Positions 56,314-64,000 of a stretch of DNA of 64,000 nt are shown here, piece after piece (position 1 is the stretch's first letter; each line of letters begins with the position of its first letter). The notes below the pieces were generated by a model. The model made no database searches. It was not told where the DNA came from and was given only the letters and a program-made list of their open reading frames with translations. The position numbers were made by a program, and so were the translations under genes. The stretch is from Citrobacter sp. wls619 (GTDB lineage Bacteria; Pseudomonadota; Gammaproteobacteria; Enterobacterales; Enterobacteriaceae), in contig NZ_SZXJ01000027.1 of assembly GCF_005281345.1 (NCBI RefSeq), forward strand, positions 407,309 to 471,308, read 5' to 3'.

Positions 56314-58473
56314 TCAGGGGGTCAGCAGAGCGACTAATCTCAGTCTGTCGTCTTTGGTTACATCCAGAGGATGCTGGTATCCCACGTTTTCATTCGCACG
56401 GGTGTACAACGCAACCAGCCAGTCGTAAACGTGCCGGCTTGCACCGTGCTGCGGCTGCTCATCCAGTTGCGTCAGGCGCGACATCGGTTGTTGTACTGGC
56501 GCACTGAAAATAGCCGCGCCCTTGAAGACCCTGCTGGCAGGGCGCTGATCCTCTGCAACGTTGGCGTAGCCGAGCCAGGTAATAAAATCACCGATATCGG
56601 CGTGTAACTGCGCCCCGCAGACATTCTCTCGCTGCATAATCTGCTGAAGCCGTTGAGGCATCTCGAGCCGATAGCTGGTAGTGATAAGAATGTCGGCTAC
56701 CTGTCGCAGCGTTCGCGGCTCAAGCCGTAATCGGCGCGCATTATTGTCATCGCGACACCACTGACGCACATGGTTGATCCACATTTTGTGCGCCTGGTAC
56801 CCGGTCTCTTTGCTTTCGGATGAGTGCAATGGCTCCCGGACGTCGGCAAACAGGTCGATCTCTTCATTAAAAAGTCCACTGACTTGTTCTTCGCGTGGCT
56901 GCTGGACGCGCAGCAACGACTCAAAGCAGCGCATCGGTGGTAGTAACCCCTCCAGGAGTTCACCATGCTTCGCTGCCTGGGCCTGAAGCTGGCGGATCAC
57001 TGTCTCGCTGGCGTCTGGTGCGCTTTCGCTGTCGTTAAGCCAGCTCATCAACGCCTCACGAACACGCTGTTGATGCTGTTCATGCAGGGACGTTAACCGT
57101 GACTGGCGTTGTTGCGCGGATGTCGCTTGCGACAGCCATTCAGCAAGGCGCAACAGGCTGTGTTTATCCAGTGCCTGCAATGTCCCCCAGCGCAACCCGG
57201 GCTTGCCCATTAGTTGCTGCACGGCCTCATCGAGGTTTTGCTGTGTGCTAAAACGAGCGTCTTGTGGCGTAATGGCCCACACAACCCCCGGTAATGCCGC
57301 ATCATGCACGGGTTGGGTATCGTTGGCCCAGTTCATCAGTTTACGCGTGATGGCCGGTGTCTGCGAGCGTGAAGACACCGCGTTGCAGATCAGCAGGACA
57401 TCGGGTTGCAGATGTTGGCGGTAATGTTCCAACATCCAGCCTAATTTGGCCCGCCACAGCGGGTTGGGGTGGGCATCCGGTGCGAGGGGAATATCGAGCA
57501 GGTCGACGTTTTCCAACACCGAGTCTTCGACAGTCAGCACCAGTTCACGCGTCAGCAGCGCCAGCGATTCCAGCGACAGACTGACCGCGTTAAGCAACTG
57601 ATGGTTTGCAACAGGATGAACCACCACATCGCTTTGCGCGTCGTTCCCGGTTAATGCGACCTGAGTCAGGAAGCTTTCGGCAGGCAAGCCAAAATGATCG
57701 ACCAGCAAACTCAGCGGCGCGGCTAGCTCGTGCGCCTGTCCGGTTTGTTGCAAAGTGTGCGCTAATGCCAGCCATTGCTGCGTTAGCTCTGGTTGTTCTC
57801 CCCACAACAGCGCCCAGGCGTGAGCGCGGGTGGTCAGATCCAGCGCCGGCAGCAACGTAGCAAATTGATGCCATAGCGCATCATCAATTTGCTGCTGGTT
57901 CGCAGGAACACAAGAGCGCCAGAAACGGCCAATAGCGGCTACGTCATGTGCCGTGATGCCCTGAACCGGATGACGCTGACGCAGCGTTTGCCATTTTTCT
58001 AACCGGGCTTCAATAATCGATTTTTCAACCTGGCGGCTGTCAGGCATTGCGCAAAACTGTGTGATAAACAGCTGTACCAGTTCTGCTTCACTCAGTAGGC
58101 GCAGACGCAGAGGCCACTCGCTATCAACGGGATTGTCTTCACGCGTAAAGCGGATCGCCATGTTGGTCGGCGCATGGCCCGGATTGATATGCGAAAAGTA
58201 GTCAAAGCTGCGATCCGGTGTAGCAATATTCAATTTCCCACTGGTGTTGCTGCACAGTGCGGACAACAGATGGGCCTTTGCTGGCTGTGAATGACCGTAC
58301 AGACCCACACAGCCACGCGCTGAAAACGCCGTGTTCAGCGCAGACTCAGTAACCGCGGCGATGGTGAGCTGAGCGAGCAGGGAATCCGCCTCATCATCAA
58401 GCCGTGCTGCGCGCTGGCGTGTGTCATTCACCCATTCGATGGCGGCTTGTGCTGTGTTAAACATCTTACTCAT
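56314..58473 (-). CDS. srfC: SrfC virulence-factor family protein (P-loop-like, degenerate)
   Basis: A 719-residue protein, the third of the srfABC cluster. SrfC proteins resemble large dynamin-like GTPases. An N-terminal helix is followed by the P-loop position GLYGHSQPAKAHL at residues 57-69. Here the GKS/T of a Walker A motif is replaced by AKA, so nucleotide binding is doubtful. The remainder is mostly helical with the segment LLPPMRCFESLLRVQQPREEQVSGLFNEEIDLFAD-like region near residue 520. Salmonella srfABC is SsrB-regulated. The start overlaps the srfB stop by 4 bp (ATGA), so translation is coupled. The molecular function is not established. Confidence 0.9.
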   Translation of the reverse strand: MSKMFNTAQAAIEWVNDTRQRAARLDDEADSLLAQLTIAAVTESALNTAFSARGCVGLYGHSQPAKAHLLSALCSNTSGKLNIATPDRSFDYFSHINPGHAPTNMAIRFTREDNPVDSEWPLRLRLLSEAELVQLFITQFCAMPDSRQVEKSIIEARLEKWQTLRQRHPVQGITAHDVAAIGRFWRSCVPANQQQIDDALWHQFATLLPALDLTTRAHAWALLWGEQPELTQQWLALAHTLQQTGQAHELAAPLSLLVDHFGLPAESFLTQVALTGNDAQSDVVVHPVANHQLLNAVSLSLESLALLTRELVLTVEDSVLENVDLLDIPLAPDAHPNPLWRAKLGWMLEHYRQHLQPDVLLICNAVSSRSQTPAITRKLMNWANDTQPVHDAALPGVVWAITPQDARFSTQQNLDEAVQQLMGKPGLRWGTLQALDKHSLLRLAEWLSQATSAQQRQSRLTSLHEQHQQRVREALMSWLNDSESAPDASETVIRQLQAQAAKHGELLEGLLPPMRCFESLLRVQQPREEQVSGLFNEEIDLFADVREPLHSSESKETGYQAHKMWINHVRQWCRDDNNARRLRLEPRTLRQVADILITTSYRLEMPQRLQQIMQRENVCGAQLHADIGDFITWLGYANVAEDQRPASRVFKGAAIFSAPVQQPMSRLTQLDEQPQHGASRHVYDWLVALYTRANENVGYQHPLDVTKDDRLRLVALLTP

Positions 58474-61448
58474 TTCAGGTACACACTCCCGCTATCAATC
58501 CAGTAATGGCTGCCGCTATGGCGACGATCTGCCAGTGTATTCAGTTTTAACGTTAAGGCATTGGCGGCAACGGGCGTGCCATCCTGTAGCCAGGCATCAC
58601 TGAGAACGAAAAATTCCGGTCCCGTTTCTTTGCTGCCACCGCGCAGTTGCAGCCGTACATTTAATACACCGTCACCGGCAATCGTTTTTGCCAGCTCAGC
58701 AGAATTGATGCTCAGCGTATACAGCGGGGTGGCTGGCCAGCGGCTGTTTGCTAACTGGCGAAAGCCCAGCGTCACGTTGCCGCGCAGCGGGAAGTGCAGA
58801 CGGGTATCCAGTTTTGCTCCAGGTTTATCCAGATCGATGTCGTGATACCAGATATTTTCATCGCGTAACGTATTGACCGTATTATCCAGTACACCGAGGT
58901 AGCGGACCGTCGAGTACGCGCCGATATCCGCAGCTTTAAAGTTAAAGCGCGGCAGACGTAAATCCAGCGCCAGGCTACACAGCATCGCGCCAACGGCTGC
59001 GGTAGATTTGGGATTGCCGATGCGCCCTTGCTGGCTGAACGGATACCACTCATGTACGCGATAGCTGTCCATCCAGATCATGCGGTTGACCGGAACGGGT
59101 TGCAGATGGCGGATTAGCGCCTGAACCCCCGGCAAACAGGCGGGTCTGCCAGTGACTAACAAAATATCGCAACGATAGTGGGAAATCGCTTCACAAACGG
59201 CGTGCAGAGGGGATGTCAGGGTAAATTGCCCGGCCAGCAGCGCTTCTTGCAACTGTCTGAACTGCACCTGCAACGGTACGCTCAGCACATCAAAAGCCGG
59301 TGAACCAGACGGTAATGCATGATCGATAGCCTGTTGGATATAGTTCATCACATTGCGTGTCGGACGCTGAGAAAGCAGTTCGCCAAAGGTGGCGTGCAAC
59401 CCCGCTACGGGATCGTTAATATCGCTTTGCTCCCAGGCACTGAGTACCGCATGACCCAGTGGCATAAAGAGTTGCAACGCGGTTTGTTGTCGCAAAATAG
59501 CCTGCGTATCGATTCTCCCGGAATCACCAAACAGTGTGGCCAGCAGGGCGGCGGCATCGGTTACGCCAGCCTGTTGTAAGCGGGTTTGCAGGGCGGGCAG
59601 TATGCAGCGTTGTATGACATCCAATAACATGTCATCCCCGGCGACCTTGAAGCCTTCACGAAACAGCAGATGCGGGGTGATTTTGACATTCGCCCCAACG
59701 CCGTCATCCAGTTGATAATGGACCACGGCCATATCCGTCGTGCCACCGCCAATATCGATGGAGGCGACGCGCAGTGCACGACCTTTAACTTCACCGGGTT
59801 CTGGCTGGCGGTCCGGACGGGCGAGGGCGTTAAAGAACGATTCTGTATGCCCGTCGTAGTGTGAAATCGCTTCGTTGTACAGCCAAACCAACTGTCCGCA
59901 GCTGGCCTCATCCCATTCCATCTGGATCTCAGGTACGGGAACGACGCTCTTTTCTTGCTGTTTGCGGGTGGTGAAATCTTCGTCCTGCGGGTGCCAGCCC
60001 ATTGCTTTCCAGACCAGCGCAATGGCTTCAAACATACGCAGACGGAAGATCTCGCGCTCCTGTTTTGGCATGGCTGACGGCAGAGTGAGGATCAGCGTGC
60101 GCAACTGGCGTGGAGAGGCCGGGAACCCGAGGCGCAGGCGTGTCGCTACGCTGTTAATTTGTCCCAGCGCCTGGGCCAGAATCTCGCACAACATATGCGT
60201 CATCAGCGTGCTGCGGCTGTATTGTGGCGAGAACACCGGCAGCCGGTCATCTTGCGGCAGGCTGAACAGCGGCTGACCGTCATCGTTCATCAAATTCATC
60301 AGTGGGAAGGCGGTAGCCAGCGGCTCACGCTGCGTTTTGCTGTTCATCTGGCTAAAGCGCCAGTCGTGTAACACGGGGGTTTCATCCCATAAGTACCGAC
60401 GTGGGCTGGAGATCCCACTGCTGCCTTCCGTTCCCATACGCTGCATCGCCAGCTTACGGGCTTCATCCCCAACGCGGACAATCGACGGCCAGATAAAGGC
60501 ATCATCGCGACCGCTCTCAACGGAGAAATGTTGCTTACCAAAGCGCGCCTCGGAAAACTCCAGTCGGCTGGTGAACAGGGGATCGTTGAGGAACTGTGGT
60601 TCGCTTAATGAACGCACCTGCAATTCAGCCGTCTGACGCAAACCGTCATTAGCATCGCCATGATCTTCAATCAACACGCCGCAGGTATGGGTATTACCAA
60701 TATCCAGAATCAGATCGACAGGAATCGCGGGCGTGCTGAGCGTATGGGTCACCAGCTTCACTTCCGGGACGGAAAGTTGTTCGCCTAACAGGGTCAACAC
60801 ATTCAGCCAGTGCGCCTGATATTCAAAGTTGCGTAGCGCTTGTTGGATCTCCTGCTCTGAACGGTTTTCTTGCTGCGTGACGTGCTGCAAAAAGGACTCG
60901 CGTAACCAGCCATCAATCCACGTCTGGTCGAGGAAATCTGCGATCTCATTATCGTGCCAGGCCAGCGCAAATCGCGTGCCATTCAGCAGATCGTTCTCAT
61001 TGGGCGTCAATGCTGCCGGGGCTTCAGTCAACTGACTGTCCAGCGCCACCGTGACACGGTGAGTATTGCCGGCACTGTCCGGTTGTGCGAGTTTTCGTAC
61101 CTGCACGCGCGCCCAGTTATCCGGGCCTTCAACAAATGTGCGGGGCGGGTTAAAACGCAGGAACGGCAGCGGCAACCAGACACCGTCAAGAACGTCCAGA
61201 GAATAATGCAGCGTCTGCGTGCTTTCCGGTTTCACGACTTCGGGTTGGCCACCGGTATTGCCCGGCAGGGTATAGCGTCCCGACGCCAGATCAAAATCCA
61301 GACGCAGAAGGGGACCGTTTGCCGTTTTACGCACAAAACGACCGTGGTGCGCAGATTCCTGTGGTGTCAGCCCAAAATCCAGAAATTGCACACCGCTATT
61401 GGCGATGAGCGTTACGCTCTGTTTGTAATCACACAGATTCACCAACAT
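58470..61448 (-). CDS. srfB: SrfB, actin/Hsp70-like ATPase-fold virulence factor
   Basis: A 992-residue protein, second gene of srfABC. It contains the signatures of the actin/Hsp70 ATPase fold: phosphate-1 LILDIGNTHTCGV near residue 249, phosphate-2 ASIDIGGGTTDMAVV near 565 and an adenosine-type motif LLVTGRPACLPGVQALIR near 765. The N-terminal about 240 residues are family-specific. The start at 61448 (MLVNLCDYKQSVTLI) is preceded by AGGTG; a GTG at 61460 overlapping srfA is the alternative. Regulated by SsrB in Salmonella; its partner and mechanism are not well known. Confidence 0.92.
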   Translation of the reverse strand: MLVNLCDYKQSVTLIANSGVQFLDFGLTPQESAHHGRFVRKTANGPLLRLDFDLASGRYTLPGNTGGQPEVVKPESTQTLHYSLDVLDGVWLPLPFLRFNPPRTFVEGPDNWARVQVRKLAQPDSAGNTHRVTVALDSQLTEAPAALTPNENDLLNGTRFALAWHDNEIADFLDQTWIDGWLRESFLQHVTQQENRSEQEIQQALRNFEYQAHWLNVLTLLGEQLSVPEVKLVTHTLSTPAIPVDLILDIGNTHTCGVLIEDHGDANDGLRQTAELQVRSLSEPQFLNDPLFTSRLEFSEARFGKQHFSVESGRDDAFIWPSIVRVGDEARKLAMQRMGTEGSSGISSPRRYLWDETPVLHDWRFSQMNSKTQREPLATAFPLMNLMNDDGQPLFSLPQDDRLPVFSPQYSRSTLMTHMLCEILAQALGQINSVATRLRLGFPASPRQLRTLILTLPSAMPKQEREIFRLRMFEAIALVWKAMGWHPQDEDFTTRKQQEKSVVPVPEIQMEWDEASCGQLVWLYNEAISHYDGHTESFFNALARPDRQPEPGEVKGRALRVASIDIGGGTTDMAVVHYQLDDGVGANVKITPHLLFREGFKVAGDDMLLDVIQRCILPALQTRLQQAGVTDAAALLATLFGDSGRIDTQAILRQQTALQLFMPLGHAVLSAWEQSDINDPVAGLHATFGELLSQRPTRNVMNYIQQAIDHALPSGSPAFDVLSVPLQVQFRQLQEALLAGQFTLTSPLHAVCEAISHYRCDILLVTGRPACLPGVQALIRHLQPVPVNRMIWMDSYRVHEWYPFSQQGRIGNPKSTAAVGAMLCSLALDLRLPRFNFKAADIGAYSTVRYLGVLDNTVNTLRDENIWYHDIDLDKPGAKLDTRLHFPLRGNVTLGFRQLANSRWPATPLYTLSINSAELAKTIAGDGVLNVRLQLRGGSKETGPEFFVLSDAWLQDGTPVAANALTLKLNTLADRRHSGSHYWIDSGSVYLK

Positions 61449-61452
61449 AAAA

Positions 61453-62769
61453 TCAGGCACCTATCTTTTTGATCGTCAAAGGGATTTCCGCGTGTTCGTC
61501 ATAACGTGCGGTACAAGCTGCGACGTCGTTTGTTCCTGCTTTACAGGTGATTTCGGGCATGGGGTATCGCGAACCGTCCGTGCAACGGGCATTCCCACGA
61601 CTCTTAATCATTAATTCGCCCGATTGATGCAGACCAGAGAAAATTTCGGCGCGGCAAACGATATTGTCGCCATGCACGACACGCGCAGTGCCCTTATTGG
61701 CCTGAATTTGATAACGCAGCGACGGGGCTTTACCACTGACCGGATCTTTTATATCGACCAGCACACGCCAGTTGCCGTTAAGAAAACGTGTTGTACCAGC
61801 CTTCATCTGGTTGGCATCCATTACCAACGCATCTTTCGGGATAGCGGCAATTACCACCGGTCCTTCTACGGGCTTCTCTTTTTTCACCGGTGGAATAACT
61901 TCAGCCCGATGCAGCGGCAGCGAAGGTGTCAGCTCTGGCAGGGGTTTACTGTCTATCTTTGCCACGTCAATGAGGGCGACTGCAGGTGCGGGAGAATCCG
62001 TGTGTTGTTTCCATAATAGCGGCCCTGCAATGGCGGCAATGACTGCCGCAGCAACGGGCAGGCTCCACAGCGGCAGGCGACGCGTGGGCTTACGCTGTAC
62101 TGGCGGTGGCGCGATCTCTGGCTCACTCACGATGACCGGGGGTTGTGGTTCGGGTTCAGCGGGTTTCGCTAGCTCAATGGCCGTTGTCAGCAGCGGGGTA
62201 TCGGCCTCGGCGAAAGTGATTTCCGTCGGGATTTCTTCGACTTCCGGCTCCGGCTCCGGTTCAGGTGCCACTACAACCTGGGGAACGTCGGTATGACGCA
62301 GGCAATCGAGTACATCGTCACGGGTGTTTTCATTCAGATTGACGAAGCCCCAGAACGTAATGACGGGTTTGCCATCAACCAGGAACACGTGGTTCTCACC
62401 TGGAAACTGGATGGCTTTGTCGAGTAGTGAACCAAACAGTTGCAGAGAAGTTTTACCCGATTGCAGGCTTTTCCGACTCAGGGCCGCGGCATTCTCCAGC
62501 GTACTGGACAGATAGCGCAGAGCCCGAAAACGCGCATCTTCATCAGCGGCTTTCCACGCGACAGCCTTTCCTTCAAGCGGGGAATACCAGTCCACCCGAT
62601 CGCCACTGTCGTTAACTTGTGGGATTGCCAGACAATCCGCCATCGCCTGTTGTTTACGCAGACGAAGCGTTTCACGAATTTGTAGTGCTGAATCAAACAC
62701 GGCCTGACCACCGCCACCCACGGCCTGATAGTCATCCAAATTGCCGCTGCGCAAGAGAGTTTTTGCCAC
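61453..62769 (-). CDS. srfA: SrfA virulence-factor family protein, single-span membrane protein
   Basis: First gene of srfABC, 438 residues. It has a cytosolic N-terminal part (residues 1-160), a proline- and glutamate-rich linker with a PEPEPEPEVEE run near 169, one transmembrane helix (residues about 233-253) and a C-terminal presumably periplasmic domain with four cysteines (CRAEIFSG, ARCTDGS, ITCKAG, AACTARY) that could form two disulfides. It matches the SsrB-regulated SrfA family. The topology suggests it anchors the SrfB/SrfC ATPase/P-loop pair at the inner membrane; that is inference. It ends 4 bp before srfB and is divergent from the DppA-like gene. Confidence 0.9.
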   Translation of the reverse strand: MAKTLLRSGNLDDYQAVGGGGQAVFDSALQIRETLRLRKQQAMADCLAIPQVNDSGDRVDWYSPLEGKAVAWKAADEDARFRALRYLSSTLENAAALSRKSLQSGKTSLQLFGSLLDKAIQFPGENHVFLVDGKPVITFWGFVNLNENTRDDVLDCLRHTDVPQVVVAPEPEPEPEVEEIPTEITFAEADTPLLTTAIELAKPAEPEPQPPVIVSEPEIAPPPVQRKPTRRLPLWSLPVAAAVIAAIAGPLLWKQHTDSPAPAVALIDVAKIDSKPLPELTPSLPLHRAEVIPPVKKEKPVEGPVVIAAIPKDALVMDANQMKAGTTRFLNGNWRVLVDIKDPVSGKAPSLRYQIQANKGTARVVHGDNIVCRAEIFSGLHQSGELMIKSRGNARCTDGSRYPMPEITCKAGTNDVAACTARYDEHAEIPLTIKKIGA

Positions 62770-63051
62770 GTAATTGCCCCTTAGACTTCTTCACACAGCC
62801 ATTATACGGATTCTCAAAACAAGCAAATGCCAGAAGAGATGCCAAAATGGGCGAATTTTCATGGCATAGAGTATTGGGAAAAATCTTGACGTTTTGAAAA
62901 AGACTTAAGGTAAATTACTTCGCCTACGATGATGAATTAATCAGCGAAAACAACCCGATTAGAATAACCTGATAGAGATTTGTTATTAGTGCGTCTTTGC
63001 CAGCTATGCTCTGATAGACGAGTAAATAATAAAAGAAGAAGGCTTATAACC

Positions 63052-64000
63052 ATGATTGCAAGGAAAACGCTGCTCGCGCTGGCACTCAGCGCCGTCTTAC
63101 CAACAGGTGCTGCCTATGCCGCCAGTACTGATACCATTGTTTACTGCTCTGAAGCATCGCCGGAATCATTTAACCCCCAAATTGCCAGTTCAGGTCCGTC
63201 GTTTGTCGCCAGTTCACAGGTGTTGTACAACCGATTGATCAACTTCGATCCGGTCAAAAATACCCCGGTCCCGTCTCTGGCAACGGAGTGGACAATTTCC
63301 CCCGACGGCAAGACCTACACATTTACCCTGCGTCAGGGCGTGAAGTTCAATAGTAATAAGTTCTTTAAACCTACCCGTGATTTCAATGCCGATGACGTCG
63401 TTTTCTCGGTATTACGCCAGAAAGATGCCGATCATCCGTACCATAAGGTTTCACAGGGTAGCTATGAATATTTCAACGATGTTGGCCTGGACAAACTGAT
63501 CAAAGAGGTTAAGAAGGTTGATGATTATCACGTTCAGTTTGTTCTGAACGAACCCAACGCTGCATTTCTTGCTGACTGGGGGATGGATTTTGCCTCTATT
63601 CTTTCGGCAGAATATGCCGATGAGATGCTGAAAAAAGGCACGCCGGAAAACGTCGATAACTGGCCGATTGGTACCGGGCCTTATGTCTTGCAACAGTACA
63701 AGCAGGATTCACAAATCCGCTATCTGGCAAACCCGAACTACTGGGATGGTGCAGTGCCAACGAAACATCTGATTTTCTCCATCACACCAAACGTACAGAC
63801 GCGACTGGCGAAACTACAAACCAATGAATGCCAGATTATTCCCGCGCCAGCACCGGTGCAGTTTGATGAAATCAAAAAGAACAAGGATCTGACGCTGCAT
63901 TCGGTCGAGGCGCTGAACGTCGGTTATCTGGCGTTTAATACGGAGAAAAAGCCGTTTGATAACGTACTGGTGCGCCAGGCTCTGAACTATGCGACAGATA
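63052..64000 (+). CDS. DppA-like periplasmic dipeptide-binding protein (3' end cut by window)
   Basis: The frame from ATG 63052 stays open to the window end (316 codons). The signal peptide MIARKTLLALALSAVLPTG is cleaved near AYA. The mature start IVYCSEASPESFNPQIASSG, then PTRDFNADDVVFSVLRQKDADHPYHKVSQGS-type segment and IGTGPYVLQQY, is the SBP_bac_5 pattern closest to DppA. It is clearly a DppA paralogue rather than OppA or DdpA. Downstream permease and ATPase genes may follow outside the window. GAAGAAGGC precedes the start. A possible promoter with TTGACG (about 62886) lies 165 bp upstream. Confidence 0.88.
   Translation, partial: MIARKTLLALALSAVLPTGAAYAASTDTIVYCSEASPESFNPQIASSGPSFVASSQVLYNRLINFDPVKNTPVPSLATEWTISPDGKTYTFTLRQGVKFNSNKFFKPTRDFNADDVVFSVLRQKDADHPYHKVSQGSYEYFNDVGLDKLIKEVKKVDDYHVQFVLNEPNAAFLADWGMDFASILSAEYADEMLKKGTPENVDNWPIGTGPYVLQQYKQDSQIRYLANPNYWDGAVPTKHLIFSITPNVQTRLAKLQTNECQIIPAPAPVQFDEIKKNKDLTLHSVEALNVGYLAFNTEKKPFDNVLVRQALNYATD

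Overview
This window is chromosomal DNA from a member of the Enterobacterales, in the Escherichia/Salmonella/Citrobacter group. My best guess is Citrobacter. The backbone follows the E. coli K-12 order of the ydbL-azoR-hrpA-ydcF-aldA-gapC-cybB-trg-ydcI-ydcJ-opgD-ydcH-rimL-ydcK-tehAB-ydcL-ydcO-ydcN-rlhA-yncJ-ydcR-ydcSTUV-patD-yncL-ortT segment. It carries an intact gapC, a Salmonella-type frmRA pair next to trg, and srfABC, so it is not E. coli. The genus call rests on gene content recognised by eye, not on a search.

Layout. 1-10.8 kb: end of ydbL, a 59-codon ORF, azoR, hrpA, a REP/BIME repeat, ydcF, aldA, a secreted-type-independent alpha/beta hydrolase, gapC and cybB. 10.8-15.9 kb: accessory stretch with a DMT exporter, a LexA-boxed umuDC operon, a YadA-type trimeric autotransporter, a segment bounded by inverted repeats just upstream of the autotransporter, and the wreck of a CHAP-like peptidoglycan hydrolase. 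15.9-19.2 kb: formaldehyde detoxification (frmRA) and the chemoreceptor trg, which here ends in the CheR/CheB-tethering pentapeptide NWETF. 19.2-25.5 kb: a six-gene chaperone-usher fimbrial operon on the minus strand. 25.9-43.3 kb: conserved backbone (ydcI, ydcJ, opgD, ydcH, rimL, ydcK, tehAB, ydcL, ydcO, ydcN, rlhA, yncJ) with insertions: a family II pyrophosphatase, a lipoprotein-type broad-specificity amino-acid racemase, and a DMT exporter paired with an AraC regulator. 43.4-46 kb: a CioAB-type cytochrome bd oxidase with a 41-residue DUF2474 subunit too short for usual ORF calling. 46-53.5 kb: the MocR regulator ydcR and the ydcSTUV-patD transport and aminobutyraldehyde dehydrogenase operon. 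53.5-56.3 kb: a candidate structured small RNA, an MFS/AraC divergent pair, and two tiny membrane-protein genes, yncL and ortT. 56.3-62.8 kb: srfABC on the minus strand. 63.0 kb to the end: the start of a DppA-like peptide-binding protein.

How genes work together. Several units are clear: umuD-umuC (SOS translesion synthesis), frmR-frmA (formaldehyde sensing and glutathione-dependent oxidation), tehA-tehB, the translationally coupled cioA-cioB-DUF2474 oxidase, ydcS-T-U-V-patD (uptake plus GABA-aldehyde oxidation, putrescine catabolism), the fimbrial operon, and srfA-B-C. The most interesting non-coding signals are 11-bp direct repeats at a 34-bp period between ydcR and ydcS (a GabR-like geometry that could be the YdcR operator), a perfect inverted repeat pair near ydcR and cioA, a sigma-S-like promoter followed by a structured terminator-ended transcript after patD, and the inverted repeats flanking 333 bp upstream of the autotransporter.
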